A stretch of 64,000 bases of DNA from Rhodobacteraceae bacterium EL129 (GTDB lineage Bacteria; Pseudomonadota; Alphaproteobacteria; Rhodobacterales; Rhodobacteraceae). The position numbers were made by a program, and so were the translations under genes. The notes under the pieces are model-generated. The model was given only the letters and a program-made list of their open reading frames with translations. It had not been told where the DNA came from and did not search any database. Numbering within the stretch: the first letter of the stretch is position 1; each line of letters starts with the position of its first letter. This document shows positions 18,601 through 27,562 of the stretch, piece by piece. The stretch spans positions 2,248,996 through 2,312,995 of the forward strand of contig ONZJ01000002.1 in the NCBI GenBank assembly GCA_900313005.1. The letters run 5' to 3'.

Positions 18601-19052
18601 CAGTGCGCACCCTGCCGACCCGTGCGTTTTTCTACGGGATGGAACCAGGCGAGGAAATCAGCGTGGAGATCGACCCTGGCAAGACCTTGGAGATCCTGCT
18701 GCAAGCCGTTGGCAAGACGCAGGACGATGGCGAAGTGCGGGTGTTCTTTGAACTGAACGGCCAGCCCCGCGTGATCCGGGTGCCCAACCGTCTGGTTAAA
18801 TCGCAGACCGCGCAACGGCCCAAGGCCGAAGCGGGCAACGCCAATCACATCGGCGCGCCGATGCCCGGGGTTGTGGCCTCTGTCGCCGTCACCGTGGGGC
18901 AAGAGGTCAAAGCCGACGATCTGTTGCTGACCATTGAAGCAATGAAGATGGAAACGGGTATCTACGCCGAGCGTGATGCGGTGGTCAAAGCCGTGCACGT
19001 GAACGCAAGCGGGCAGATTGATGCCAAGGACCTTCTGATCGAACTGGAGTAA
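15609..19052 (+). CDS. pyc: Pyruvate carboxylase
   Basis: 1147 residues from a TTG at 15609 (MADFKKILIANRGEIAIRIM), 8 bases after GGGGG; this gives the family's usual length, whereas the frame open from 15477 is non-coding. Order: biotin carboxylase/ATP-grasp (about 1-460, GGGGRGM, CSVQRRNQKVVE), carboxyltransferase barrel (about 540-810, LLTDTTMRDGHQSLLATRMR), PYC allosteric/linker domain, and a biotinyl domain with EAMKMETG (Lys near 1113). It makes oxaloacetate from pyruvate and bicarbonate. A TGACGTTAGGTCA motif lies at 15575-15587. Confidence 0.97.
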   Translation: MADFKKILIANRGEIAIRIMRAANEMGKRTVAVFAEEDKLGLHRFKADEAYRIGEGMGPVAAYLAIDEIIRVAKECGADAIHPGYGLLSENPDFVDACDANGITFIGPKAETMRALGDKASARRVAVEAGVPVIPASDVLGDDMALIRKQADEVGYPIMLKASWGGGGRGMRPINGPDELEEKVLEGRREAEAAFGNGEGYLEKMILRARHVEVQILGDKHGNMYHLFERDCSVQRRNQKVVERAPAPYLTDAQREEICQLGYKICKHVNYECAGTVEFLMDMDSGNFYFIEVNPRVQVEHTVTEEVTGIDIVQAQIKIAEGKTLQEATRKADQSEVTLNGHALQTRITTEDPQNNFIPDYGRITAFREATGMGIRLDGGTAYSGGVITRYYDSLLVKITAHAQTPEGAIARMDRALREFRIRGVSTNISFVENLLKHPTFLSNEYTTKFIDTTPDLFTFNKRRDRGTKVLTYLADITVNGHPETTDRPEPSADVKLPRPPRPQAVTPPAGTKTLLDEKGAKAVADWMLEQKQLLLTDTTMRDGHQSLLATRMRSIDMIKVAPSYAANLPELFSMECWGGATFDVSYRFLQECPWQRLRQLRAAMPNLLTQMLLRASNGVGYTNYPDNVVQEFVRQAAKTGVDVFRVFDSLNWVENMRVAMDAVVESGKICEGTVCYTGDILDPNRAKYDLKYYVAMGKELQAAGAHVLGLKDMAGLLKPASAKVLVKALKDELDIPVHFHTHDTSGIAGATILAAADAGVDAVDAAMDAFSGGTSQPCLGSIVEALRNTDRDTGINMENLREISDYWEQVRAQYVAFESGLAAPASEVYLHEMPGGQFTNLKAQARSLGLEERWPEVARTYADVNQMFGDIVKVTPSSKVVGDMALMMVSQGLTRDEVEDPATDVAFPDSVIDMMRGNLGQPPGGFPDGIVNKVLKGDKPNTVRPGAHLEPVDLEAARADLSEQLEGKPVDDEDLNGYLMYPKVFLDYMGRHRTYGPVRTLPTRAFFYGMEPGEEISVEIDPGKTLEILLQAVGKTQDDGEVRVFFELNGQPRVIRVPNRLVKSQTAQRPKAEAGNANHIGAPMPGVVASVAVTVGQEVKADDLLLTIEAMKMETGIYAERDAVVKAVHVNASGQIDAKDLLIELE

Positions 19053-19057
19053 CCGCT

Positions 19058-19555
19058 GTGATCCGCAAGGCTCTTTTAGGGATCGTGATCGCAACCGGGC
19101 TTTCAGGCCCGGTGTTTGCGGGCGATCCGGTGGTTGATTTCAGCGCCGACGATCCTGTGAAGCAAGCCGCGGTCAAGGAAGCGCGCAATACCCTGCCTGT
19201 GTTTTTGCGCAAAACTCTCGAAGGCCGGGACCAATCCGAACAGGGGGCCAGCCTGAAGGTTGAAGTTGTCATCAACAATGATCTGTCGGAAATCATTTGG
19301 GTGGCACCCTTTGCACGCGCGAAAGGTGGCGGGTTTCTTGGGGTCCTGGCGAACGCGCCGGTCCACATGACAAATCACCAGGCGGGCGATACCATACGCT
19401 TTGCTCAGCACGACATTCAGGATTGGTCCTGGATGGAAAACGACCGGCTGTACGGGAATTATGTCACCCGCATCATGGTTCCGCATCTCAGCGCTGAGAA
19501 CCAAGCCTGGCTTAAAGAAACTTTGTCCGATTCCCCGCTTCCGTCGGGCTGGTAA
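19058..19555 (+). CDS. Secreted DUF2314 protein
   Basis: 165 residues. A signal peptide is clear: MIRKALLGIVIATGLSGPVFA with cleavage before GDPVVDF. The mature part carries the DUF2314 pattern: VKVEVVINNDLSEIIWVAPF-like core, then GDTIRFAQHDIQDWSWMENDRLYGNYVTR, whose YGNYVTR is diagnostic. Function unknown, expected periplasmic. It begins 5 bases after the pyc stop with a GTG start, so it is probably in the pyc transcript. Confidence 0.85.
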   Translation: MIRKALLGIVIATGLSGPVFAGDPVVDFSADDPVKQAAVKEARNTLPVFLRKTLEGRDQSEQGASLKVEVVINNDLSEIIWVAPFARAKGGGFLGVLANAPVHMTNHQAGDTIRFAQHDIQDWSWMENDRLYGNYVTRIMVPHLSAENQAWLKETLSDSPLPSGW

Positions 19556-19660
19556 GCCACTTCGTTTTTGAACCTTGGACGAACCCATTTTGATTTTCCG
19601 GCAAATTGCGCCATTATGCCTCTCAGAGCGTGCGATAAGCACCGCAAGGGAGGATGAACG

Positions 19661-19951
19661 ATGTGCCGGATATTTGCTGGACAAGACCCAGAACGATACG
19701 AACTTGAAACTCGTCGGATGCGCCTGAACGGCCAAAGCACCAGCATTCGGCTGGAAAAATCCTTTTGGGGCATCTTGGACGAGATCGCTGATGGCGAGGC
19801 GATGACGACACCCGCATTTGTGTCCAAACTTCACGGCGAAGTGCTGGAGCTGCATGGCGAGCCTAAGAACTTCACGGCCCTGCTGCGTTGTACGTGTCTT
19901 GTTCACCGCGAAAACCCGGTCGAAGCGGCGTCGCAAATCGCTGCTGAATAG
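19661..19951 (+). CDS. Ribbon-helix-helix domain protein
   Basis: 96 residues. It opens MCRIFAGQDPERYELETRRM, then the ribbon strand STSIRLEKSFWGILDEIADG, the usual layout of the alphaproteobacterial ribbon-helix-helix family, and ends with a LLRCTCLVHR segment. GGGAGG is 7 bases before the ATG. These proteins are predicted DNA-binding dimers but their targets are generally unknown. No antitoxin partner is next to it, so it is unlikely to be half of a toxin pair. Confidence 0.8.
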   Translation: MCRIFAGQDPERYELETRRMRLNGQSTSIRLEKSFWGILDEIADGEAMTTPAFVSKLHGEVLELHGEPKNFTALLRCTCLVHRENPVEAASQIAAE

Positions 19952-20042
19952 CCGAATTCAGCCTGTAGTAACCCCTTACTACCTACTCCAAAATTGATTT
20001 TGGTAAGATTCCCGGACCAATAGCTGACCCGGGGGACTTTAA

Positions 20043-20438
20043 ATGGCCAAAGCCATCCACAGCATGATCCGCGTTCTCGACGAAGCGCGGTCGGTGCGAT
20101 TTTACAAAACAGCGTTTGATCTTGATGTGGCCGACCGGCTGGATTTCGAGAGTTTCACGCTGGTTTACCTCAGCAATGCAAACTCCGGGTTTGAGCTGGA
20201 GCTGACAATCAATAAAGGCCAGTCCGAGCCTTATGACCTAGGCAATGGTTACGGTCATTTCGCCGTGCTGGTCGAAGATCTGGCGGCAGAACATGCCCGC
20301 TTTGAAGCCGCAGGTCTGGCGCCGCGCAAGATGGTAGAATTTGCCCCAGACGGAGAGCTCGTGGGCAAATTCTTCTTTGTCGCCGATCCAGATGGCTACG
20401 AGATCGAAGTGCTCGAACGTGGCGGGCGCTTCAAATGA
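20043..20438 (+). CDS. VOC family protein, lactoylglutathione lyase-like
   Basis: 131 residues, one glyoxalase fold of two beta-alpha-beta-beta-beta halves: IHSMIRVLDEARSVRFYKTAFDL at the N-terminus with the first metal histidine, FELELTINKGQ with the glutamate, YGHFAVLVEDL with the second histidine and DPDGYEIEVLERG with the second glutamate. All four metal ligands of glyoxalase I are thus in place. The next gene's longest frame overlaps its stop, but that gene's better start is 45 bases downstream. Confidence 0.87.
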   Translation: MAKAIHSMIRVLDEARSVRFYKTAFDLDVADRLDFESFTLVYLSNANSGFELELTINKGQSEPYDLGNGYGHFAVLVEDLAAEHARFEAAGLAPRKMVEFAPDGELVGKFFFVADPDGYEIEVLERGGRFK

Positions 20439-20482
20439 ACAATTCCAAACATGACGTCAATAATTTCCAGGGAGGAAGAGAA

Positions 20483-21007
20483 ATGACAGCAACCAGCCAG
20501 CAACGCGGAATGACGCGACGCGAGCTTCTGAGCCGTTCGGTGGCCATGGGGGCAACCTTTGTGGTCGGTCCGGCCTTTGTCGCCGGATCAGATGGCGCTT
20601 GGGCGATGGAAACCACCGCACTCAAACCTGAATCCATGGCAACCCTCATCCAGATGGCGCGCGATATATATCCGCATGACCATGTGGCGGATGAATTCTA
20701 CGCCGCTGCCGTCAAGGGCTATGACACAGCCGAAGCCGCCGAGGGTATCGAGGCGGGCATTGTCGCATTGGACGCCGCCGCCCAGGCTGCAGGCCACGAC
20801 AACTACCTCGCCATGGGCTGGGAACGTGACCGTGTGGATGTGTTGCGCTCCATGGAAGATGACCCCTTCTTTCAACAGATCCGCGGCGGGCTTGTGACCG
20901 GGCTTTATAACCAAAAGGCGGTCTGGCCTCTCTTTGGTTACGAAGGCGCGTCCTTCGAGCTGGGCGGTTACATCGACCGTGGTTTCAACGACATCAACTG
21001 GCTTTGA
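20483..21007 (+). CDS. Tat-exported small subunit of a GMC dehydrogenase (gluconate 2-dehydrogenase subunit 3-like)
   Basis: 174 residues from MTATSQQRGMTRRELLSRSV, chosen because GGGAGGAAG precedes it; the upstream-extended frame from 20435 lacks a site. It has a twin-arginine signal (MTRRELLSRSVAMGATFVVG) and a mature domain beginning LKPESMATLIQMARDIYPHD, like the small subunit of membrane gluconate/alcohol dehydrogenases. The FAD subunit lies 27 bases downstream. The small subunit's Tat signal presumably carries the FAD partner into the periplasm, since that partner has no signal of its own. Confidence 0.8.
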   Translation: MTATSQQRGMTRRELLSRSVAMGATFVVGPAFVAGSDGAWAMETTALKPESMATLIQMARDIYPHDHVADEFYAAAVKGYDTAEAAEGIEAGIVALDAAAQAAGHDNYLAMGWERDRVDVLRSMEDDPFFQQIRGGLVTGLYNQKAVWPLFGYEGASFELGGYIDRGFNDINWL

Positions 21008-21034
21008 GCCGTAGCGAGATAAGGAGAACAAACT

Positions 21035-22606
21035 ATGGCTGCACCTTTTGATAAAACAGACGATAGCGTCATCGTGGTCATCGGCACCGGTGCCGGTGGC
21101 GGTGTATTGGCAAACGAGCTGGCCCAGAAAGGCATTAGCGTCGTGGCGCTGGAAGCAGGCGGGCGGTATCTGCCCGAAGATTACGTCAACGACGAATGGG
21201 AGAGCTTTGGCCAACTGGCCTGGCTGGACCCCCGCACCACCTCGGGTGACTGGCGCGTGGCCAAAGATTTTTCCGGCCTGCCTGCGTGGATCGTCAAAGC
21301 CGTGGGCGGTACCACCACCCACTGGGCGGGCGCAAGCCTGCGGTTCCAAGACCACGAGTGGAAAGCCAAGACCAACTATGGCGAGGTGGACGGCGCGAAC
21401 TTGATGGACTGGCCGATCGACCCGCGTGAAATGGATGACTATTACACCAAAGCCGAAGACAAACTGGGCGTCACCCGCACCGGTGACCGTGCCGGGCTGC
21501 CGGGCAACAACAACTATCTGGTGTTCGAAAAAGGCGCCAAGGCGCTGGGGTACAAAGAAGTCCACACCGGCCGCATGGCGATCAATTCCGCCGAAACGGA
21601 TGACGCATTAGCCTGCCAGCAAACAGGTTTCTGTTTCCAGGGCTGTAAATGGGGCGCGAAATGGTCCGCTGCGTACCGCGATATCCCTGCGGGCGAGGCA
21701 ACAGGCAATCTGGAGGTGCGCGAGCGTGCCCATGTGCTGAGGATCGAACACGGCGAGGATGGTCGCGTCAACGGCGTCGTCTATGCCGATGCCGATGGCA
21801 ATGAGCACAAGCAGATGGCCCGCGCGGTCTGTGTGGCCGGCAACTCGTTCGAGAGCCCGCGTCTGCTGCTGAACTCGGCCACGTCGATGTATCCCGACGG
21901 GTTGGCCAACTCGTCCGGTCAGGTTGGGCGCAATTATATGCGTCACATGACAGGGTCAGTCTATGCGGTCTTTGACAAGCCCGTGAAGATGTGGCGCGGC
22001 ACCACGATGGCGGGCATCATTCAGGACGAGTCACGTCACGACCCATCCCGCGGCTTTGTCGGCGGGTATGAGTTGGAAACGCTGGCCTTGGGTCTGCCGT
22101 TCATGGCGGCCTTCCTGGATCCGGGCGGCTGGGGCCGCGAGTTCACCACGGCATTGGACAGCTATGAGAACATGGCCGGCATGTGGATTGTAGGTGAAGA
22201 CATGCCTCAGGAAACCAACCGGGTGACGCTGAACATGGACGTCAAAGACCAGTTCGGCATGCCTGTAGCCAATGTGCATTTTGATGATCACCCCAATGAC
22301 ATCGCCATGCGCAACCATGCGTATGCTCAAGGGGCGGCGGTCTACGATGCCGTGGGGGCGACACGCACCTTCCCCACGCCACCCTACCCGTCCACGCATA
22401 ACCTGGGCACCAACCGCATGTCCGAAAATGCCTCGGATGGCGTTTGCAACAAATGGGGCCGCACCCACGATATTGAGAACCTCTACATCTCGGACGGTTC
22501 GCAATTCACCACAGGCGCTGCGGAAAACCCAACCCTGACGATTGTGGCGTTAGCCATACGTCAGGCGGACCACATCGCGTCAGAAATGTCTGCTGGCACT
22601 CTCTGA
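21035..22606 (+). CDS. GMC family FAD-dependent oxidoreductase
   Basis: 523 residues. N-terminal dinucleotide-binding VIGTGAGGGVLANELAQKG, then GGTTTHWAGASLRF, and the C-terminal GMC_oxred_C block with STHNLGTNRMSENASDGVCN and SDGSQFTTGAAENPTLTIVALAIRQADHI. It matches the gluconate-2-dehydrogenase / sorbitol dehydrogenase-like large subunit. Substrate is probably a polyol or sugar acid, but nothing here fixes it. No cytochrome c subunit follows; a terminator does. Confidence 0.9.
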   Translation: MAAPFDKTDDSVIVVIGTGAGGGVLANELAQKGISVVALEAGGRYLPEDYVNDEWESFGQLAWLDPRTTSGDWRVAKDFSGLPAWIVKAVGGTTTHWAGASLRFQDHEWKAKTNYGEVDGANLMDWPIDPREMDDYYTKAEDKLGVTRTGDRAGLPGNNNYLVFEKGAKALGYKEVHTGRMAINSAETDDALACQQTGFCFQGCKWGAKWSAAYRDIPAGEATGNLEVRERAHVLRIEHGEDGRVNGVVYADADGNEHKQMARAVCVAGNSFESPRLLLNSATSMYPDGLANSSGQVGRNYMRHMTGSVYAVFDKPVKMWRGTTMAGIIQDESRHDPSRGFVGGYELETLALGLPFMAAFLDPGGWGREFTTALDSYENMAGMWIVGEDMPQETNRVTLNMDVKDQFGMPVANVHFDDHPNDIAMRNHAYAQGAAVYDAVGATRTFPTPPYPSTHNLGTNRMSENASDGVCNKWGRTHDIENLYISDGSQFTTGAAENPTLTIVALAIRQADHIASEMSAGTL

Positions 22607-22639
22607 GCCTTGCAAATAGGCGGTATTTGCTGCCCTCTG

Positions 22640-22676
22640 CCCCCGGCTGCGTCTTTCGTTGCCGGGGGTTTTCTTT
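22640..22676 (+). terminator. Rho-independent terminator of the GMC dehydrogenase operon
   Basis: CCCCCGGC (22640-22647) pairs with GCCGGGGG (22661-22668), loop TGCGTCTTTCGTT, followed by TTTTCTTTT. Confidence 0.85.
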
Positions 22677-22825
22677 TGGGTCGAGCGGGGAATCGCCGCC
22701 ACATTTCAGTAATTTGGCAATTACTTGCCGCTTCAAAACAGTTGCCTTGCCCGACGCCGCGCCCGGACACTACCCTGAGTTGAGGGTCTACCACTCACGG
22801 ATCCTTTGCTTGAGGGAGAGGGACC

Positions 22826-22960
22826 TTGCCGGACAAGCATATCGAAAAACTGAAGTATACTCTGCCGAGGCCCAAACGGCATGTCTTGCTGTTTTTCTTC
22901 GTACTGCTTCTGTCGTCGGCGCTGATGTATCTGGATATGGCCATGCGGTTTCAACCCTGA
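22826..22960 (+). CDS. Small single-pass membrane protein, 44 aa, TTG start
   Basis: The frame TTG CCG GAC AAG CAT encodes MPDKHIEKLKYTLPRPKRHV, then a hydrophobic run of about 18 residues (LLFFFVLLLSSALMYLDM), then MAMRFQP. GGGAG (22814-22818) is 7 bases before the TTG. Basic N-terminus plus one membrane segment suggests an inner-membrane peptide with the N-terminus in the cytosol. It stands alone between a terminator and tRNA-Gly. Unknown function; the case rests on ribosome site and amino-acid pattern. Confidence 0.5.
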   Translation: MPDKHIEKLKYTLPRPKRHVLLFFFVLLLSSALMYLDMAMRFQP

Positions 22961-23061
22961 GATAGGGGCCAATGCCGATCGCAGGTATTTTTTTCCGCCT
23001 GGAGCCATTTTAGGCTTGCAGGATGCGCCCAGACTGAATATCTCCCACCTCACCCAAGGAC

Positions 23062-23136
23062 GCGGGTGTAGCTCAGGGGTAGAGCGTTACCTTGCCAAGG
23101 TAAATGTCGTGAGTTCGAATCTCATCACCCGCTCCA
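23062..23136 (+). tRNA. tRNA-Gly (anticodon GCC)
   Basis: Full cloverleaf with encoded CCA: acceptor GCGGGTG/CACCCGC, D arm GCTCAGGGGTAGAGC, anticodon loop TTGCCAA, T arm GTGAG-TTCGAAT-CTCAT and discriminator T. It sits between the 44-aa gene and the 3' end of the NRPS operon. Confidence 0.97.
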
Positions 23137-23191
23137 ATTTTTTAAATCTTGTAGTATTGCCCCCTCGGGGGAGCACAATGACGGGTGCGAT

Positions 23192-26100
23192 CTAGCCGCC
23201 ACAGCCTTGTTCTGTTTTGGTCAGCCAACGCACCACCGCCATGTTTCCAGGGTGATCGTGACGCGCCTGTTGCAGGTGGGGCAATGCCCTTTCATATTCG
23301 TCGAGCTTGGCCAGACAAATCCCCATATGCAGGTTGATGTGAGAGGTCAGACCCCATCTTTCACAGGCCTGCTCAATAATGGTCAAAGCTTTTTCAGCAT
23401 GATTGGTCTGGTGCAGCAGTTTGGCGTAGTTGATTTCAAGCACGGGAAGGGTTGGCGCGCCGTTCCGCGCTGTCTCCACCTCAAATCGCGCGGTTTTCAT
23501 CTCGCCCAATCGCATCAAAGCCTCGGCACGTCCCGCGTGCCAGGCCAGCGCGGGAATGCCCTCTGGCGGGTTGTGGTCCGTGGTGTCGATCCAGCGTTCC
23601 AGAATGGGTTTGCCGTCCAGACCCAATTTAGTCGCCAAATCATCAGCCAGCAAAGCGGACCACGAATGGAAGGGATCATCCTGCGCCACCTTGGTCAGTT
23701 TTTCCAGGGCGGTGTCAAAATTTCGGGCAGACATAAGCTCGGCCACTCCGCGGCGCTCGGCGCTTCCCGAAGAGGGTTTGAACACCGTCTCTGCCTGGGT
23801 CTGCCCAAGGCACGCGCTGACCGTGTCCGCTGCGTATTCTCGCATCATCTCAGAGTGTTTGGCGGGCAATAGATGCACTGACACTTGACCGGTCACGTGA
23901 TCATCCCAACCATAGGTCATCATGGCGAGCCTGATCAGCGTCGGATTATTGCCCCGGATCAAGGTGAGATCCCCATCCCAGACACCGAACACATGCGTGC
24001 GGCGCATTTGTTCCCGGACGGACTGATAGGCATCGAACCCTTTTGGGATATTCGTGAACAATGACAGATTTGGGCCATTGTCGATGATGGTCAGCTGCGG
24101 TTTTGGCATGGCACGGCTGGCAATTTCACGGGCGGTTTCGAACGCCTCGGACCCCCCGTAGGAAAATCCGACCACGTGCAACGGCGTTTCAGGAAAGGTG
24201 TGTTCCAATACATCCACATATTCGCCCACCATTGTTGCAAAAGCCGTTTCACTCGTTTTGGGAAGCGCGATGGGAGATTTCAGATAGTATACCGACTGAT
24301 CGTCTGGAACAGTTTTCAGAAATTCGTCAATCTTGGGGGCGGCGGGCTCTACACCCGGCGTGAAGATCAAAGGATTGGCACCCTGCCCGTCTTTGGCCAG
24401 AACAAGCCCCTCATGCAGCTGAAGCGGACTGCTGCCTTGTAGCAATTTATGCAGGCCAAGCGGTGTTGCGTTGGCAAAGGCGTCGGCCACAGGAAGATGG
24501 CATTTGGTCCGATCACGGATATGGGTCAACATCCGAACCAGCAAAAGCGAATTGCCGCCTGCATCAAAAAAGTGCTGATCGACGTTCCGGATTGCAGACC
24601 CCAATGCCTGATGCCAGCCATCGACCACCGCAGGCGCAATCTCGACATCCAGATCATAGCGCAATGGCGCATCTTCGGGGGCCTCCAGGACAAGGTTCAG
24701 AAGGGCTGTACGATCCAGCTTGCCCGTGGTGGTCAGGGGCAGTTCTTCTATCTCGGCAACAATGCCTGGCACCCATGCGGACGGCAAATGCGCTCGCAGG
24801 TAATCCCGCAACTGTTCGGTGCTGGCCTCCTGCTTGGGCACAAAGACGGCCACCAGCGTTTGCGTGCCCTCGATATCGGCGGTCAAGACGGACGCAGCCG
24901 CAGCCAGACCGCTGCTGAGAATAAGATGTTCAACCTCTCCGGGCTCGATCCGTTGACCGCTGATTTTGACCTGCTGGTCCTTGCGTCCCGCATACCCGAT
25001 GGCCCTATTGTCCAAGACACGCCCCAGATCGCCGGTCTTGTACCACCGACCCGCTGCCGGAGCGTCGCGCCCTTCGACAAAGCTAAGCTGTGTTCTTTCA
25101 GGATCCTTATAGTATCCAAGCGCCACACCGGGCCCTGATATACATATTTCTCCGACACGGCCGGGCCAAACCGGGCAGCCGTCTTCATCCACAATGGTCA
25201 CCGCATATCCCGGCAAGGGCATGCCAATCGGATGCCCCGATACATTGGCCTGGGCGATCTCCAGACCTTCGGCGCGGACCTGTTGGTATGTGGAAAAAAC
25301 AGTCGCTTCTGTCGGCCCGTACCCATTGTAGAGCTGGCCCACCAGTGGCAGCAGATCTTGTGCCAATTGTGGGGAAAGCGCCTCGCCTCCGGTCAGCGCC
25401 TTGAGATTTGGCATCACGGGCAAGCCAACTTGCACCAACATGCGCCACATCGATGGGGTCGCAAAGAAGTGGTCCGGTGGAACAAAGCGCATTTCCTCGA
25501 CAATGAACCAGGGATCCTTGCGCAGGGATTCCGTGATCATCACCAAGACACCCCCAGTCGTAAGCGGCATCAGGAATTCATAGATGATGCTGTCGAACGT
25601 GGTGCTGCTGACCGACAACATCCGGTCTTCGGGTTGCGGTGAAAGTATCTCACGCAGGCCGGCCAATAGGTTTGCGATGGCCCGCTGCGGCACCGCTACT
25701 CCCTTGGGGGTTCCGGTCGAGCCGGATGTGAACATGACATAGGCAAGATCATCCGCACGGACATCCAGAGGGGTCACGTCTTGCTTGTCCGAAGGTTTCA
25801 GGGCGGAAAGACCCAAGGTCTGCGCCAACTCTGACGGCCCGATAAAATGCGCCGGGGCGCACTGGGACAACAGGCGATGCAACCGGTCGGGAGGATCCCC
25901 CGGAGCCAAAGGCACAAAGGCGCGACCGCTGCGCCAGATACCGATCATGGCCGCGATAAATTCAAATCCGCGGGGCATGGCCAAGGCGATCAGATCTCCG
26001 GGTGCCCCCGGAGCATCCATGAGTGCATTCGCCCAGGCCGCACTTGCACGGTCCAGATGCTGGTAGGAAAATCGCTGATCAGAGATCACGACCGCGGTCT

Positions 26101-27562
26101 TATCACTATACTCGGAAAACGCGCGTTCAATCAGATCGGGGATCAGCGCGCGCCCTGCGGGATCCGGCGACCGCAAAATCGCTTCTTTCTGGGTATATCC
26201 GAGATCTTCCAACAACGTGTGAGGGGCTGTCAGAAGCTGATCAAGGACCTCCTGAAACGTCTGTTCGATGCGCTGAGTCGTTGCGACGGAAAAAACGGCG
26301 GCGTTGCTGACAAACTCTCCGCAATACCCCGACGCGCTGGGTTCCAGGTTCAGAACCAGGGGAAACGGGGTCGGACGCGCCGGAAGTGACAGGGGGGTCA
26401 CAACACAATCTTTCAGTTGCAGTCCGCGGGTGATAAATCCGCGATAGTTCAAAACCGCCTGAAGTGTCTCTGGCGATGAAATAGCAGGGCTCTCTTGCGC
26501 AGTTTGCATTTCGTCATCGGACGGAGCCAATGCCTGCAAAATGGATTGGTGCTCGCGCTGGCACAGCTGCAGCAATGTCATCTCAGTCGCCAAGGATTGA
26601 TGCAATGGCACTGTTTTGACCAAGGCCCCTATCATGGACCTCAGCTCCGCTGTGTGACGGTTGAGCACAGTGCTGCCGATGCGAAATTCGCGTTGCCCGG
26701 TAATATGAAACAAAGTCGCCCGAAACGCCGCCAGCACAATCGCAACGGGGGCCACTTTGATGCGTCCTGCCAGGTCCTCGATCGCAGAATGGCGTGCAGC
26801 AGAGATCGCAACAGGTACAGTGTGACTGTCAAAGTTCGGGGAGGCAGGCGCCTTGTAATCAAAGGGCAGCGCAAGTGTCGTTTCAGGATCGTCCCGAGAG
26901 TGCCACCGCGCAAGCGACTGATCCAGTGGTTCTTTGGCAGCTTTTAGCGCCAGCGCCTTTGCATGATCTCCAAAGTCATAAACCGGGCGTTCAACAACGC
27001 TGTTAAGATCGGCGTAGAGCGCCCCAATCTCGCGGCATAGTGCACTCAAAGACCAGCCATCCATCAGTGCATGGTGGTAGACGATCAGCAACACCCAATC
27101 GTCTTCATCCTGTTTGTATGCCCGCGCTCGTACGAGCGGTACGGCGCTTAAATCAAACGCGGTCTCACACTCCGATGTGATCAATGCGTACAGATCATCA
27201 CTCGTTTCGCGCAGATCCCGGACGATAAAATCGACAGGTGCACGCTCGGCGATGTTGAGTTGCAACACGCCGTCCGTTTCGACCAGCGCGGTGCGTAGGC
27301 TATCGTATTTGTGGGTCAATCCTGTCAGGGCCGCCTGCAGTCGTTCGGGGTTGAATGCACCGCGGATGGTCCACGCGCGGCTGACATTGACCATCGCCTG
27401 ATCTGACGCCAGGTGCCCCATGCACCAGAACTGCTCTTGCTCGAGTGTGGCAGGAACTGAAATCGCGCCTTCGGGCCGCCTCGTGTGGCGCGCCTTGCGG
27501 TTGTCATTTGACGACAAGACGCGGCGCAGGCGATCGCGCAACGCCTCACTCGTCTTTGTCAT
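23192..27562 (-). CDS. Nonribosomal peptide synthetase, C-A-T-TE with C-terminal TPR
   Basis: 1456 residues. Condensation domain (~35-455) with HHALMDG at 163-169; adenylation (~475-960) with FTSGSTGTPKG (611-621), YNGYGPTEATVF and Lys948 in TTGKLDR; carrier domain with DAGGNS (Ser1005); alpha/beta-hydrolase thioesterase with GFSYG (Ser1134) and His1236; then a TPR-like tail (~1265-1450), unusual on an NRPS. Aligned by eye to the GrsA pocket the specificity residues read D-S-Y-F-L-G-G-V-F-K; the first Asp points to an alpha-amino acid, but I cannot name it. It is the last gene of a three-gene operon, overlapping the ThDP gene by 17 bases. Confidence 0.93.
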   Translation of the reverse strand: MTKTSEALRDRLRRVLSSNDNRKARHTRRPEGAISVPATLEQEQFWCMGHLASDQAMVNVSRAWTIRGAFNPERLQAALTGLTHKYDSLRTALVETDGVLQLNIAERAPVDFIVRDLRETSDDLYALITSECETAFDLSAVPLVRARAYKQDEDDWVLLIVYHHALMDGWSLSALCREIGALYADLNSVVERPVYDFGDHAKALALKAAKEPLDQSLARWHSRDDPETTLALPFDYKAPASPNFDSHTVPVAISAARHSAIEDLAGRIKVAPVAIVLAAFRATLFHITGQREFRIGSTVLNRHTAELRSMIGALVKTVPLHQSLATEMTLLQLCQREHQSILQALAPSDDEMQTAQESPAISSPETLQAVLNYRGFITRGLQLKDCVVTPLSLPARPTPFPLVLNLEPSASGYCGEFVSNAAVFSVATTQRIEQTFQEVLDQLLTAPHTLLEDLGYTQKEAILRSPDPAGRALIPDLIERAFSEYSDKTAVVISDQRFSYQHLDRASAAWANALMDAPGAPGDLIALAMPRGFEFIAAMIGIWRSGRAFVPLAPGDPPDRLHRLLSQCAPAHFIGPSELAQTLGLSALKPSDKQDVTPLDVRADDLAYVMFTSGSTGTPKGVAVPQRAIANLLAGLREILSPQPEDRMLSVSSTTFDSIIYEFLMPLTTGGVLVMITESLRKDPWFIVEEMRFVPPDHFFATPSMWRMLVQVGLPVMPNLKALTGGEALSPQLAQDLLPLVGQLYNGYGPTEATVFSTYQQVRAEGLEIAQANVSGHPIGMPLPGYAVTIVDEDGCPVWPGRVGEICISGPGVALGYYKDPERTQLSFVEGRDAPAAGRWYKTGDLGRVLDNRAIGYAGRKDQQVKISGQRIEPGEVEHLILSSGLAAAASVLTADIEGTQTLVAVFVPKQEASTEQLRDYLRAHLPSAWVPGIVAEIEELPLTTTGKLDRTALLNLVLEAPEDAPLRYDLDVEIAPAVVDGWHQALGSAIRNVDQHFFDAGGNSLLLVRMLTHIRDRTKCHLPVADAFANATPLGLHKLLQGSSPLQLHEGLVLAKDGQGANPLIFTPGVEPAAPKIDEFLKTVPDDQSVYYLKSPIALPKTSETAFATMVGEYVDVLEHTFPETPLHVVGFSYGGSEAFETAREIASRAMPKPQLTIIDNGPNLSLFTNIPKGFDAYQSVREQMRRTHVFGVWDGDLTLIRGNNPTLIRLAMMTYGWDDHVTGQVSVHLLPAKHSEMMREYAADTVSACLGQTQAETVFKPSSGSAERRGVAELMSARNFDTALEKLTKVAQDDPFHSWSALLADDLATKLGLDGKPILERWIDTTDHNPPEGIPALAWHAGRAEALMRLGEMKTARFEVETARNGAPTLPVLEINYAKLLHQTNHAEKALTIIEQACERWGLTSHINLHMGICLAKLDEYERALPHLQQARHDHPGNMAVVRWLTKTEQGCGG

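Noticed and set aside
19661..19951. Antitoxin of a toxin-antitoxin pair
   Set aside because: No small partner gene on either side; it matches the stand-alone alphaproteobacterial ribbon-helix-helix family.
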